From Streptomyces sp. CB02009 (GTDB lineage Bacteria; Actinomycetota; Actinomycetes; Streptomycetales; Streptomycetaceae): a DNA stretch of 64,000 bases. The notes below the pieces were generated by a model. The model was not told where the DNA came from. It saw only the letters and a list, made by a program, of their open reading frames with translations, and searched no databases. Below, piece after piece: positions 43,988 to 53,096 of the stretch; within the stretch, counting starts at the first letter, position 1; every line of letters starts with the position of its first letter. The stretch spans positions 186,001 through 250,000 of the forward strand of contig NZ_LIVV01000006.1 in the NCBI RefSeq assembly GCF_001905825.1, given 5' to 3'. A program made the position numbers and the translations under genes.

Positions 43988-44881
43988 ATGAGCATGCCGC
44001 CACCGCCGAACCAGCCGCCCAACCCGTACGGCGGGCCGGTGCCGAACCAGCCGCCCAACCCGTACGGCGGTCCGGTGCCGCCGCAGCAGCCCGGTCCGTA
44101 CGGTCCCCCGCAGGGCTTCCCGCCGCCGGGCCAGCCCCCGCAGGCGTATCCCCGGCACGGTGTTCCGCCGCAGTACCCGGCGGGCCCGGGGCCCGGCGGC
44201 TGGGGGCAGCCGCCCATGGGCCCGCCCCCGAAGAAGAAGCTGTCGGCCGGTGCGATCGTCGCCATCGTCGTCGGCTCCCTCGTCCTGGTCGGCGGCATCG
44301 GCTACGGGGTGAAGGCCGGGCTCGACAGCGCCACGGGCCCCTTCCCCGCGGCGACGCACAAGCTGGTCGTCCCGCAGACCCTCCTCGGCGGTGAGTTCAC
44401 CCTCGTCTCCGACCTCTCCGACACGCAGGGCAAGGAGATCGAGGACACCCCCGACTTCACGGTGAAGGACGCGACGGCGGCCGTCGGGCAGTACAGCGGC
44501 GAGAACGGGTCCGACGGGTCCGTCCTCGTCCTCTCCGGGCTGTACGGGCAGATCAAGAGCCCCGGCTCCACGCGGTCGTCGATCCTCAGGGGCGCCGCCA
44601 CGGACAAGGGCTCCAAGCTCGTCGTGAAGCCCAGGGACTTCACCCCCGCCGGGTACGGCGTGACCGTCAGCTGCCAGGTCACCACGTCGAGGGACGGACT
44701 CAGCACGACGACGCTGCCCATGTGCGCCTGGGGCGACGAGAACACCGCGGCCGCCGTCGCCCTCGTCGGCGCCGGGGAGGCCACGGCCGACCCGCAGGAC
44801 ATCGACCTGGCCGACCTCGCCGAGAAGACGGCCAAGATCCGCGGGGAGATCCGCAAGCCGATCGGCGGCGCGGGCACCTGA
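43988..44881 (+). CDS. Single-pass membrane protein with Pro-rich cytoplasmic head
   Basis: A 297-residue protein. Residues 1-~80 are Pro/Gly/Tyr/Gln repeats, with NPPNPYGGPVP-type units occurring twice. A positive PPKKK stop is followed by one TM helix (AGAIVAIVVGSLVLVGGIGYGV) and a ~190-residue extracytoplasmic domain with FTVKDATAAVGQYSGENGSDGSVLVLSG and two cysteines (VSCQV, LPMCAW). ATG 43988 is preferred to GTG 43979. Function unknown. Confidence 0.8.
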   Translation: MSMPPPPNQPPNPYGGPVPNQPPNPYGGPVPPQQPGPYGPPQGFPPPGQPPQAYPRHGVPPQYPAGPGPGGWGQPPMGPPPKKKLSAGAIVAIVVGSLVLVGGIGYGVKAGLDSATGPFPAATHKLVVPQTLLGGEFTLVSDLSDTQGKEIEDTPDFTVKDATAAVGQYSGENGSDGSVLVLSGLYGQIKSPGSTRSSILRGAATDKGSKLVVKPRDFTPAGYGVTVSCQVTTSRDGLSTTTLPMCAWGDENTAAAVALVGAGEATADPQDIDLADLAEKTAKIRGEIRKPIGGAGT

Positions 44882-45066
44882 CGCGGATGCCCTCGGCGGG
44901 CGGCTGAGTCGGGCGGCCGATGCGGTCGGCTGAGGCGGTCGGCTCACGCGGGCGGCTCACGCGGGCAGTGGGGCGGAGAGCGCGGGGGGAGTAGAGCGCT
45001 GGGGGTGTCCGAGGCCGCCCCCAGGCCCCACCCCCGCCGCGTCCCCACCCCTTGCCGCGGCCCCTC

Positions 45067-46542
45067 CTACCCCCGCGCCTCCGCCTCCAGCCGCAGCGCC
45101 TCCTCCATCACCGCCCGCGCGATCGGCGCGGCGCTGCCGCCCCCGCTGATGTCCGTGCGGGACGCCTCCGCGTCCTCGACGACCACCGCCACCGCCACCG
45201 CCGGCTGGGCCGCGTCCTCCGCCTGCGCCCAGGCGATGAACCAGGCGTACGGGGTACCGGTGTTGCCGAAGCCGTGCTGGGCCGTGCCGGTCTTGCCGCC
45301 GACCCGCGCCCCGGGGATCGCCGCGTTCGTCCCCGTCCCCTCCGTCACCGCCTTCACCATCAGCCGCTGGAGCTGCATCGCCGTCGCGGGGTTCATCGCC
45401 TGCCGGTAACTCCGGCGGCCCGTCCGGTCGACCGTCGTCCCGCCCGAGGTCGTCGTGCGGTCGACGAGGTACGGCTGCGCGATCTCGCCGTTGTTGGCGA
45501 CCGCCGACGCGACCATCGCCATCTGCAGCGGCGTCGCCGTCGTGTCGAACTGCCCGATCGACGACAGCGCGAGCTGGTCCGGGCTCATCTGCCGGTCGAA
45601 GTTGGACTTGGCCACCCAGGACGGCACCCGCAGCCCCGTGTCGTTGAAGCCGAAGTTCCCCACCGCGTCGACCATTCCCTCCAGGCCCACCTCCACCCCC
45701 AGGCCGGCCATCACCGTGTTGCACGACCACTGGATCGCGTACGCGAGCGACGCGTCGCCGCAGCCCTCGGCCTCGTTCGGCAGCACCTGCCGGGTGCCGG
45801 GCAGGATGAACGGGTCCGGGGTGTCCGTCGGCGCGTCCACGTCCCGTACCACCCCCGCGTCGAGCGCCGCCGCGGCCGTCACGATCTTGAACGTCGACCC
45901 CGGCGGGTACGTCTGCCGCAGCGCCCGGTTCAGCATCGGCTGGTTCGGCGAGGTGGTGAGCCGCCGCCAGGTGTCCTTGACCGCCTGGCCGGTGCCGGAG
46001 AGGACGCCGGGGTCGTACGAGGGCGAGCTGACCAGCGCCAGGATGCGGCCGCTGTGCGGTTCGACCGCGACGACCGCGCCCCGCTTCCCGGCGAGCCCCC
46101 GGAAGGCCGCCTCCTGCATCGGCGCGCGGAGCGTCGTCACGACGTCGCCGCCGGGCTGCCGGCCCCGGGTCAGGTCGTTCCAGAGCGGCAGCGGGGCCAG
46201 CATCGGATCGGTGCCGGCCAGGATCGCGTCCTCGGCGTGCTCGACGAGGGTCGTGCCGTACGTCTGCGAGGAGTAGCCGGTGAGCGGGGCGTACAACGGG
46301 CCCTGGCGGTAGGTCCGTTCCCAGCGCAGCTGCTGGCCGCTGTCCCGGGAGCCGGTGACCGGCTTCCCGTCCACGACGATCTCGCCGCGCGGCTGCGCGT
46401 AGCGGTTGATCGCGATGCGCCGGTTGGCCGGGTTGTCGTCGAGCGACTCGGCCTCGAAGACCATCACGCGCGCGGAGTTGACGAGGAGCGCCACGAGCAG
46501 GACGAGGCAGAGCGCGGCGGCCCGCCGGGCGTAGCGGATCAC
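45067..46542 (-). CDS. Class B penicillin-binding protein (transpeptidase)
   Basis: A 491-residue protein with one N-terminal TM helix and the penicillin-binding motifs S216-T-F-K219, S273-C-N275 and K417-T-G. The region before the catalytic domain is short, as in PbpA-type proteins. GTG 46542 with GGGGGGAA upstream lies 28 bp after the FtsW-like gene, so the two form an SEDS glycosyltransferase/PBP pair that makes septal or lateral-wall peptidoglycan in sporulation or growth. Confidence 0.93.
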   Translation of the reverse strand: MIRYARRAAALCLVLLVALLVNSARVMVFEAESLDDNPANRRIAINRYAQPRGEIVVDGKPVTGSRDSGQQLRWERTYRQGPLYAPLTGYSSQTYGTTLVEHAEDAILAGTDPMLAPLPLWNDLTRGRQPGGDVVTTLRAPMQEAAFRGLAGKRGAVVAVEPHSGRILALVSSPSYDPGVLSGTGQAVKDTWRRLTTSPNQPMLNRALRQTYPPGSTFKIVTAAAALDAGVVRDVDAPTDTPDPFILPGTRQVLPNEAEGCGDASLAYAIQWSCNTVMAGLGVEVGLEGMVDAVGNFGFNDTGLRVPSWVAKSNFDRQMSPDQLALSSIGQFDTTATPLQMAMVASAVANNGEIAQPYLVDRTTTSGGTTVDRTGRRSYRQAMNPATAMQLQRLMVKAVTEGTGTNAAIPGARVGGKTGTAQHGFGNTGTPYAWFIAWAQAEDAAQPAVAVAVVVEDAEASRTDISGGGSAAPIARAVMEEALRLEAEARG

Positions 46543-46570
46543 GCGGTTCCCCCCGGCGCGTGCGGTCCGC

Positions 46571-47950
46571 TCATGCGGCCTCCTCCTTCACCGGGGCGAG
46601 CGTCCCTGTGTCGGCGTCGTCCGGCTGGGGTGCGCGCGCCGAGTCGCTGACCCGGATGAGGAGCGCCACGATCACCCAGTTCGTGACCACCGACGACCCG
46701 CCCTGCGCCAGGAACGGCATCGCCATTCCGGTCAGCGGGATCAGGCCCATCACCCCGCCGGCGATCACGAACACCTGGAGCGCGACGATCGAGGCGAGTC
46801 CGATCGCCAGGAGCCGCCCGAAGGGGTCCCGCAGGGAGAGGCCGGCGCGGTAGCCGCGGGCGACGAGCAGCGCGTACAGCAGGAAGAGTGCCGTCAGGCC
46901 GACGAGGCCCAGCTCCTCGCCGGCCGTGGCGAGGATGAAGTCGGACTTGGTGGCGAAGCCGATGAGGACGGAATGACCGAGACCGAGCCCCGTGCCGAGC
47001 ATCCCGCCGGCCGCGAACGAGAAGAGCGACTGGGCGAGCTGGCCGGGCCCGTCCCCGGCCCGGATCGAGGCGAACGGGTCGAGCCAGTCCTGCACCCGGC
47101 TGTGCACGTGCGGTTCGAGCGAGCCGACGAGGAAGGCCCCGGCGGCGGCGAGGACGAGCCCGACCGCGATCCAGCCGGTCCGGCCGGTCGCCACGTACAG
47201 CATGATCACGAAGAGGCCGAAGAAGAGCAGCGAGGTGCCCAGGTCCCGTTCGAGGACGAGGACGCCGACGCTCAGCAGCCAGATCGCCACGATCGGCCCC
47301 AGCACCCGTCCGGTCGGGAACTGGAACTTCCAGATCCGGCGGCCGGTGTACGCGAGGGCGTTGCGGTTGGCGGCGAGGTACGCGGCGAAGAACACCGCGA
47401 GCAGGATCTTCGCGAACTCGCCCGGCTGGAAGGAGAGGCCGCCGAGCCGGATCCAGATCTTGGCGCCGTTCACCGCCGGGAAGAAGATCGGCAGGATCAT
47501 CAGGGCGAGCGCGGCGGCCACCGACACGTACGCGTACCCCTGGAGCGAGCGGTGGTCGCGGAGCACCAGCACGACCACGATGAACAGCGCGACCCCGAGC
47601 GTCGACCAGACCAGCTGCGTCGCCGCCGCCTGGTCCTTCGGCGTCTCCAGGTCGAGCCGGTAGATCAGCACCAGGCCGAGTCCGTTGAGGAGGACCGCGA
47701 TCGGCAGGAGCAGCGGATCGGCGTAGGGGGCGCGGAACCGGACCGCGAGATGGGCGACGAGCGAGAGCAGCCCGAGCCCGGCGCCGTAGCGCGCGGCGTC
47801 CGGCGGTACGGCCCCGCTGCGGGCGAGGCCGACCTCGGCGTACCCGTAGACGCAGATGAGGACGGCGCAGACGAGGAGGGAGAGTTCCACGCCGCGGCGC
47901 TTCGGCAGGCGTACCCCGGGCGGGGGAGCGTCCGTGCGCGGTGCGGTCAT
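46571..47950 (-). CDS. FtsW/RodA/SpoVE-family SEDS protein
   Basis: A 459-residue protein with about 10-12 TM helices. SEDS marks are NGAKIWIRLGGLSFQPGEFAKI, FATKSDFILATAGEELGLVG and FLAQGGSSVVTNWV. It polymerises lipid II with its PBP partner, whose gene starts 28 bp downstream. Start ATG 47950. Streptomyces has several SEDS/PBP pairs, and this is not in the dcw cluster. Confidence 0.95.
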   Translation of the reverse strand: MTAPRTDAPPPGVRLPKRRGVELSLLVCAVLICVYGYAEVGLARSGAVPPDAARYGAGLGLLSLVAHLAVRFRAPYADPLLLPIAVLLNGLGLVLIYRLDLETPKDQAAATQLVWSTLGVALFIVVVLVLRDHRSLQGYAYVSVAAALALMILPIFFPAVNGAKIWIRLGGLSFQPGEFAKILLAVFFAAYLAANRNALAYTGRRIWKFQFPTGRVLGPIVAIWLLSVGVLVLERDLGTSLLFFGLFVIMLYVATGRTGWIAVGLVLAAAGAFLVGSLEPHVHSRVQDWLDPFASIRAGDGPGQLAQSLFSFAAGGMLGTGLGLGHSVLIGFATKSDFILATAGEELGLVGLTALFLLYALLVARGYRAGLSLRDPFGRLLAIGLASIVALQVFVIAGGVMGLIPLTGMAMPFLAQGGSSVVTNWVIVALLIRVSDSARAPQPDDADTGTLAPVKEEAA

Positions 47951-48055
47951 GGCCGCAACGTAGCAAGCGGTGTGCTCTATGTCCCTTTTGTGTGACGGTG
48001 CGCCGTGTGGCGGTGTGCCGCGCGACGCGGTTCTGTCCGGCGTGGTCCGGGCCGC

Positions 48056-48197
48056 CCGCGAGCTGTCGGTCCTCCGGCGCGGTCCGAGCCGTCAGTCCTA
48101 CGGCGCCGGACCGCGAACCGTCAGTCCTCCGGCGTCCGGCCGCGAGCCGTCAGTCCTCCGGTATCGGACCGCGAGCCGTCAGTCCTCCGGCGCCGGG
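48056..48197. repeat. Five-copy 27-29-bp minisatellite spanning the sensor-kinase stop codon
   Basis: Units at 48056-48083, 48084-48110, 48111-48139, 48140-48168 and 48169-48197 share CGAGCCGTCAGTCCTCCGG. The last unit contains the kinase stop codon (48179-48181). The unit is 29 bp, so the copies are not in frame. Confidence 0.9.
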
Positions 48198-49453
48198 TCC
48201 GCGAGGGTCACGTACTCCGGCAGCCGCAGCCTGGCCTCGGCGCCCTCGCCGTCGGCCGCGCGGGCGAAGACGAGCTCGGCGCCGATCACCTCCGCCTGCC
48301 CCACCGCGATCGTCAGGCCGAGGCCGTGGCCCTTGCCCCCGCTCTCGGTGCGGAACCGCTGCGGCCCCGACTCCAGGAGGTACGCCGGATAGCCGGGCCC
48401 GTGGTCCCGTACGGACACCACCGGACCGTCCACCGTCAGGACCACCGGCGGGGCCCCGTGCTTGTGCGCGTTGGCGATCAGATTGCCCAGCACCCGCTCC
48501 AGCCGCCGCCGGTCCGTCTCCACCGTCGCGTCCCGCACGACCCGCACCTCCGTCGCGGTGCCCGAGGCGCGCACCACCCGCTCCGCGAGCGGACCGAGCT
48601 CGTGGACGGCCAGGTCGACGGTCTCGTTGCGGGCGTCGAGCCGGGAGATCTCCAGGAGGTCCTCGGTGAGCCCGCGCATCGCCCGCACCCTGTCCCGCAC
48701 GAGCTCCGAAGGCCGCCCCTCCGGCAGCAGCTCGGCCGCCGCCGAGAGCCCGGTGAGCGGGGTGCGCAGCTCGTGCGCCACGTCGGCGGTGAACCGCTGC
48801 TCGCTCTGCAGCTTCCGCTGGAGCGAGGAGGCCATCGTGTCGAGCGCCCCGGACACCGTGGCCACCTCGTCCTGGGGGCGGGAGGCGTCTTTCGTGCGGG
48901 GGTCGTCGACGCGCGCGTCGAGATCGCCGGCGCTGATCCGGCGGGCCACCTGCGCGGTGAGGTGCAGCCGCCGGGTGACCCGGGTGACGGCGAACGCGCC
49001 GACGGCCAGCGTCGCCCCGATCGCGAGGACGGAGGAGCCGAGGATCGAGCGGTCGAGCGCGTCGATCGTCTCGGCGCTCTGGGTGTAGTCGAGGCGTACG
49101 GCGAGGGCGCGGCCGTCCGCCGGGCCCGCCGCCCACATCGTCGGCCGGCCCCGGTCGTCGGCGACCACGGTGCCGCGCTCGCCCCGGACGGCGAGCGCGT
49201 GGAGGGAGGGCGGGAGCCCCGGCGGGTCGACCCCGGCGAACCGGGGGAGCGGCTCGCCCGCCTCGTAGAGCCGGGTGACGTCGGTGAGCCGCGCGAGGGC
49301 CTTCTCCCGCGAGTCGTTCACGGTCTGGCCGGTCACCGACACATGGACGAGGATGCCGAGCAGCGCGGCCAGGGCGCAGCACATCACCGCGATGAAGACG
49401 GCGGCCTTCCAGGTCAGGGTCGCGGTCCAGGCGGGCAGCCGGGGCGCCCTCAC
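48179..49453 (-). CDS. Orphan sensor histidine kinase (CseC/VanS-like)
   Basis: A 424-residue kinase. TM1 ~17-38, a ~95-residue extracytoplasmic domain, TM2 ~138-157, HAMP, H-box with H227 (VAHELRTPLTG), N-box (NLIANAHKHG) and G boxes (RDHGPGYP, GKGHGLGLTIAVG). GTG 49453 overlaps the stop of the lipoprotein gene. No response regulator lies next to it. The pairing with a lipoprotein recalls CseA-CseC, in which a lipoprotein damps the kinase, but CseB and sigE are absent here. Confidence 0.88.
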   Translation of the reverse strand: MRAPRLPAWTATLTWKAAVFIAVMCCALAALLGILVHVSVTGQTVNDSREKALARLTDVTRLYEAGEPLPRFAGVDPPGLPPSLHALAVRGERGTVVADDRGRPTMWAAGPADGRALAVRLDYTQSAETIDALDRSILGSSVLAIGATLAVGAFAVTRVTRRLHLTAQVARRISAGDLDARVDDPRTKDASRPQDEVATVSGALDTMASSLQRKLQSEQRFTADVAHELRTPLTGLSAAAELLPEGRPSELVRDRVRAMRGLTEDLLEISRLDARNETVDLAVHELGPLAERVVRASGTATEVRVVRDATVETDRRRLERVLGNLIANAHKHGAPPVVLTVDGPVVSVRDHGPGYPAYLLESGPQRFRTESGGKGHGLGLTIAVGQAEVIGAELVFARAADGEGAEARLRLPEYVTLADPAPED

Positions 49454-50241
49454 GGGCTCGGCTCGGCGGGAACGGCCACGTCCGGCGGGAGCGGGAGCGG
49501 CGTCGAGGCCGTCCCCGGGGCCGGTGTCGGGCTGACCAGGCGGGGCGCGGGAACGGTCGGCGGCGCGGTGCGGCCGGGCTTCACCCGGACGATCTCGTCG
49601 CGGGTGGGCAGCATGCTGTGCTGCTGCTCGTCCCAGGACCAGGCGGTGCGGTACTCGTACCCGGGGATGCCCGCCGAACTGACCCGCATGATCAGGTCCC
49701 GGCCGGCCAGCTCCACGCTGATGACCTGGTCGACGGTGGCCATGACACGGGTGAGCCCGCCGTTCTCGGCGAGGTAGACGCGCACGCCGACCTGCTGGTC
49801 CGGCATCCGGATGCCGACGATCAGCTCGTCCCGGCCGTTGCCGGTGAGGTCGCGGTAGTAGGGGCGCATGATCGGACAGGCGGCCGGCGCGGTGCCGCAG
49901 GCCTTGATCGCGCGGGCGGTCTCCGCGTAGAGCCCGTCGGCGCCGCTGTACGTGTCGGGGTGCGCGCGCACCTCGGCCTCGACCACCGCGCGGGCGTCGA
50001 CGGCGTGCACGTCGTTGTCGGGGACCTTGATGCCGGGGACGCGCTCGGTGTCGGTCTCGCCGTAGTCGATCGGCGGGTCCGTGGCGGGCGGCAGATCGGG
50101 CCAGAGGCGTACGGGCCCGGCGGCCGGAGGCGTGGACCCGGCGCTCTCGAGCCCGCCCTCGGCGCGTCCGCAGCCGGCCGCGCCGCCCAGGACGAGGGCA
50201 CACAGGACACCGGCGGCGAGCTGCACTCCGCGCGGTCTCAC
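49450..50241 (-). CDS. Lipoprotein paired with sensor kinase
   Basis: A 263-residue protein with signal peptide and lipobox ending at C24 (GGAAGC). The body carries a calcium-binding-like strand pattern (YYRDLTGNGRDELIVGIRM, of FG-GAP type) and a Pro-rich tail. GTG 50241 has GAGGAG upstream. Its 4-bp overlap with the kinase gene suggests the lipoprotein modulates the kinase at the outer face of the membrane. Confidence 0.85.
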   Translation of the reverse strand: MRPRGVQLAAGVLCALVLGGAAGCGRAEGGLESAGSTPPAAGPVRLWPDLPPATDPPIDYGETDTERVPGIKVPDNDVHAVDARAVVEAEVRAHPDTYSGADGLYAETARAIKACGTAPAACPIMRPYYRDLTGNGRDELIVGIRMPDQQVGVRVYLAENGGLTRVMATVDQVISVELAGRDLIMRVSSAGIPGYEYRTAWSWDEQQHSMLPTRDEIVRVKPGRTAPPTVPAPRLVSPTPAPGTASTPLPLPPDVAVPAEPSP

Positions 50242-50615
50242 ACTGCTCCTCGTACGGGTCGATCGGTGGGTGGCGGCCGGGTGGCCGGGCCGCCAGGGTG
50301 GCTGGGGTGGACGGGGTGGGGGGCCGCCGGTCGGCGGAACCTGGGCGGGCCCGCCTCCAGTAGACCTTATTCGGAGGGAAGTCCTTTTTGTCTACTCGTG
50401 GGCCCGGTCCGCTCGACAGCGGGCCCGGCGGGTGGGGCCGCGGGAGCGGTGGGTGCGGCGGGGGGTGGGGCCGCGGGACCGGTCGGTTCGGCAGGGGCCA
50501 CCCTCCCGGCGCCCGGGACCGATCGCCGCACCGGGTGCGGGCTTCGGGGACCCGCCGATCGCGCACCAGGGCCCTGCCAGCGGCGGTCACCAGAACCCGG
50601 CGACGGCCGCGCCGC
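50242..50615. other. Intergenic region before lipoprotein gene
   Basis: No gene is supported in these 374 bp. There is a block of GGGTGGGGCCGCGGG-type near-repeats at 50430-50490 and the promoter-like AT-rich patch reported separately. Confidence 0.5.
50359..50396 (-). promoter_or_regulatory. Promoter-like patch flanked by AGTAGAC inverted repeat
   Basis: The 7-bp arms AGTAGAC (50359-50365) and GTCTACT (50390-50396) flank an unusually AT-rich stretch. On the minus strand TAGACA and TAAGGT, 19 bp apart, resemble -35 and -10 boxes, giving a transcript toward the lipoprotein gene ~120 bp away. Confidence 0.4.
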
Positions 50616-52772
50616 CTAGAAGGCGCCCCGCTCCATCCGCGCGAGGGCCGCCCGGCACACCGTGAGCAACTTCTCGTCGAGGTGGATGTCATGGCTGCCC
50701 GAAGCGCCCTCGCGCGCGTTGTGCCTGCGCCGGCGGGTCAGCTCGGTGAGGATCACCAGCTGTGCCCCCGAGGCCGCCGGTCCCATCTCCGCCAGGCACT
50801 CGGCCACGTCCACGCGCGCGTGCCGGTTCTCCTCCCACGCCGCGAGCAGCACCGGCAGCGCCGCCGCCGCGTCCCCGGACACCCGCCACAGGGCCGCGGC
50901 GCTGCGAACCCGCACCCACAGGTCCCGCGAGGCCAGACCCGGGCCGAGGGCGGGGGCCGCCGAGGCGGCGGCCGGGCCGATCTCACCGAGGGCCTGGGCG
51001 GCGGAGCACCAGTCCGCGCCCGAGGCGCCCGGCCGGAGCCACCGCTCCAGAGCGGTCAGCACCTCGCCCAGGTCGCCCTCGGCCGCCCACAGGGCGCGCG
51101 CCGCCGCCGTCGCGACGGTGGCCGACTCGGCGGCGAGGAGCCCACGCATGTCCGGTACGGCCTCCTGGGCCGCGGGCCCGAACGCCGCCAGGGTCCGCAG
51201 CGCGGACTCGCGCACCCAGTCGCGCCGGTTCGCGGGCGCGCCCCGCAGGACGCGCAGGACCTCGGGCACGGCCTGGGAGCCCCGTACCGCCGCGAGGGCG
51301 TAGAGCAGGGGCGCCGCCCGGTCGTACAGCCGCTCGTCGAGCTCGACCTCGGCGAGCCGGCGCCGCAGCAGCGGAGCCAGCATGGCGGCGGAGGGCCCGA
51401 GGCCGTCCATCGCGTACAGCAGCTCGCGCCGCACCTCGCTCTCCTCCAGGGCACGGGCGAGCAGCGGTACGGCGCGGGTGTCCCCGGCGCGGGCGAGGGC
51501 GAGGAGCGCGCCGTCGCGCCCGGACCGCCCGACGAAACCGTTCTGAGGGCTGCCGCCCAGGCCGCTGCCGCCGCGCGGGCCGCCGCCCCCGACCCCGCCG
51601 GGCACGGTCCCGGCGCCCGGGCCCGAGCCCACGGCGAGGCGGGCGGCGAGCGCGTCGGCGGCGGGCGCGCCCAGCTCGAAGAGCCGCTCCAGGAACGAGG
51701 TCGCGGCCTCCCGCAGCCGCGGCTCGGGGTCGTTGAGCTGGGCGCCGACGAGCCGGACGACCTCCTCGTACCGCCCCCGCCAGATCCGTATCAACCCGCC
51801 GCACAACCAGATCGCGTCCGAACGCTGCCCCCAGTCCGGGCTGCGCAACTGCGCCAGGATGAGCGCGATGCGGTCGTCGACCCGGTCGTCGAGCGCCGCG
51901 TGCAGGGTTCTGAGCAGCTCCTCCGTCCAGGGGGCGGGGCGGCCGGCGGCGTGCTCCTCCAGGAGTTCGCGGACCTGCCCGATGAGAGTCGGGGTCGCGG
52001 CACGCTCGGCGCCGGGTGCGGTCGGCCCCGGCGCCGAGGTTCTGATCTCCTCCAGGAGCCCCGTGACCCACGGCACGATGTCGTCGGGGATGTCGCCGGG
52101 CGCGCAGCGCGCCCGCTGGGCGAGAGCCGCGAGCCGCAGGCCCGGGTCCTGGGCGGCGCGGGCGAGCCAGCCCAGCCAGTCGACGGTCTCGGTGCGCAGC
52201 GCCGCGTGGCGCAGGGCGATCCGGCCGACGGCGGCGACCAGGGCGAGCCGTACCTCGGTGTCCCGCTCGACGGTGAGCCGCTCCCGCAGCAGGGTCAGCA
52301 CCCGCGCGGGCTCGGGGTGCAGCGAGGCGAGCGCGCAGGGCGCGGCGAGCCGCACCTCGGGGTCGGGGTCGGAGACGAGCCCCAGGAACACGTCGGCGCC
52401 GGCGGCGATCGCGGCGGCGGCCATCGCGTAGTTGGCGGCGGGGATGAACTCCTCGTCGTCCGGGTCGAGTTCGTCCAGTTCCTCGTCGTCGTCGAGTTCG
52501 ATCCCGCCGATGCTGGTGAGCAGCTCGACGATGCAGCCGCGGTCCTGGACGGCGGGGTCGGCGACGAGTTCGAGGAGGAAGGGGATGCAGGCGAGGGTGG
52601 AGTCGTAGACGTCGCCCTGGTGGTGGACGGCCCCGTACATGCCGTCGAGGGCGGTCTCCCGCTCGGCGGGATCGGCGGAGGCGAGTCCGCGGAGCAGCTC
52701 CGGCACGTCGTCCGCGGGGCCGTACGCGTGCCCCAGCGAGGCCCAGTCGACCTCCTCGATCCCCGTCAGCAT
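50616..52772 (-). CDS. HEAT-repeat protein
   Basis: A 718-residue protein built of helical repeats with the P-x-L-x-L-L-A-D-P and V-R-x-x-A-x-x-A-L patterns (DPAVQDRGCIVELLTSIGG, DPDPEVRLAAPCALASL, SRDLWVRVRSAAALWRV). Residues ~330-350 and ~425-455 include a Gly-rich insertion. It may be a scaffold; no enzymatic motif is present. ATG 52772 with AAGG at eleven bases is used; the upstream region is a repeat, not coding. The extracted domain resembles PBS lyase-like HEAT arrays. Confidence 0.85.
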   Translation of the reverse strand: MLTGIEEVDWASLGHAYGPADDVPELLRGLASADPAERETALDGMYGAVHHQGDVYDSTLACIPFLLELVADPAVQDRGCIVELLTSIGGIELDDDEELDELDPDDEEFIPAANYAMAAAAIAAGADVFLGLVSDPDPEVRLAAPCALASLHPEPARVLTLLRERLTVERDTEVRLALVAAVGRIALRHAALRTETVDWLGWLARAAQDPGLRLAALAQRARCAPGDIPDDIVPWVTGLLEEIRTSAPGPTAPGAERAATPTLIGQVRELLEEHAAGRPAPWTEELLRTLHAALDDRVDDRIALILAQLRSPDWGQRSDAIWLCGGLIRIWRGRYEEVVRLVGAQLNDPEPRLREAATSFLERLFELGAPAADALAARLAVGSGPGAGTVPGGVGGGGPRGGSGLGGSPQNGFVGRSGRDGALLALARAGDTRAVPLLARALEESEVRRELLYAMDGLGPSAAMLAPLLRRRLAEVELDERLYDRAAPLLYALAAVRGSQAVPEVLRVLRGAPANRRDWVRESALRTLAAFGPAAQEAVPDMRGLLAAESATVATAAARALWAAEGDLGEVLTALERWLRPGASGADWCSAAQALGEIGPAAASAAPALGPGLASRDLWVRVRSAAALWRVSGDAAAALPVLLAAWEENRHARVDVAECLAEMGPAASGAQLVILTELTRRRRHNAREGASGSHDIHLDEKLLTVCRAALARMERGAF

Positions 52773-53096
52773 TTGCCAGGCCGCCTTCCCCGTGAGCCCT
52801 GTACCAGGCAGCAAGTGTGCACCACGGGACGGATAGCAAGGCCTTACTGGCGACACCGGGCGCGCGTAGACCCCCAGTTGCGGTCTCTTTGCGCCATGTG
52901 CGGTACGCAGTGGGGCAGTTGCACTCAGTGCCGACCCGGTAAGGGGGTCGGCAGGACGGCGCCTGTCTCCCCGTCCCCCTGCCCCTCCACCGCCCCGTCC
53001 CTCCATCCCTCCCCCATCGCCCCACCCCTCCACCCCTCCACCGCCCCGTCCCTCCATCCCTCCTCCATCGCCCCACCCCTCCATCCCTCCATCCCT
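52773..53096. other. Intergenic region upstream of the HEAT gene with tandem repeat
   Basis: The 324 bp contain no gene. The right part is a 51-bp tandem repeat (see separate entry); the left part (52800-52960) includes GGCGCAAAGAGACCGCAACT-like sequence on the minus strand and may hold the HEAT promoter. Confidence 0.5.
52982..53083. repeat. Two tandem 51-bp C-rich repeats
   Basis: Units 52982-53032 and 53033-53083 differ at one base. They consist of CCCTCCA-type units, with the purine-poor strand being +, and lie just past the stop of the ligase gene. Such skewed tracts can form triplex-like structures. Confidence 0.9.
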
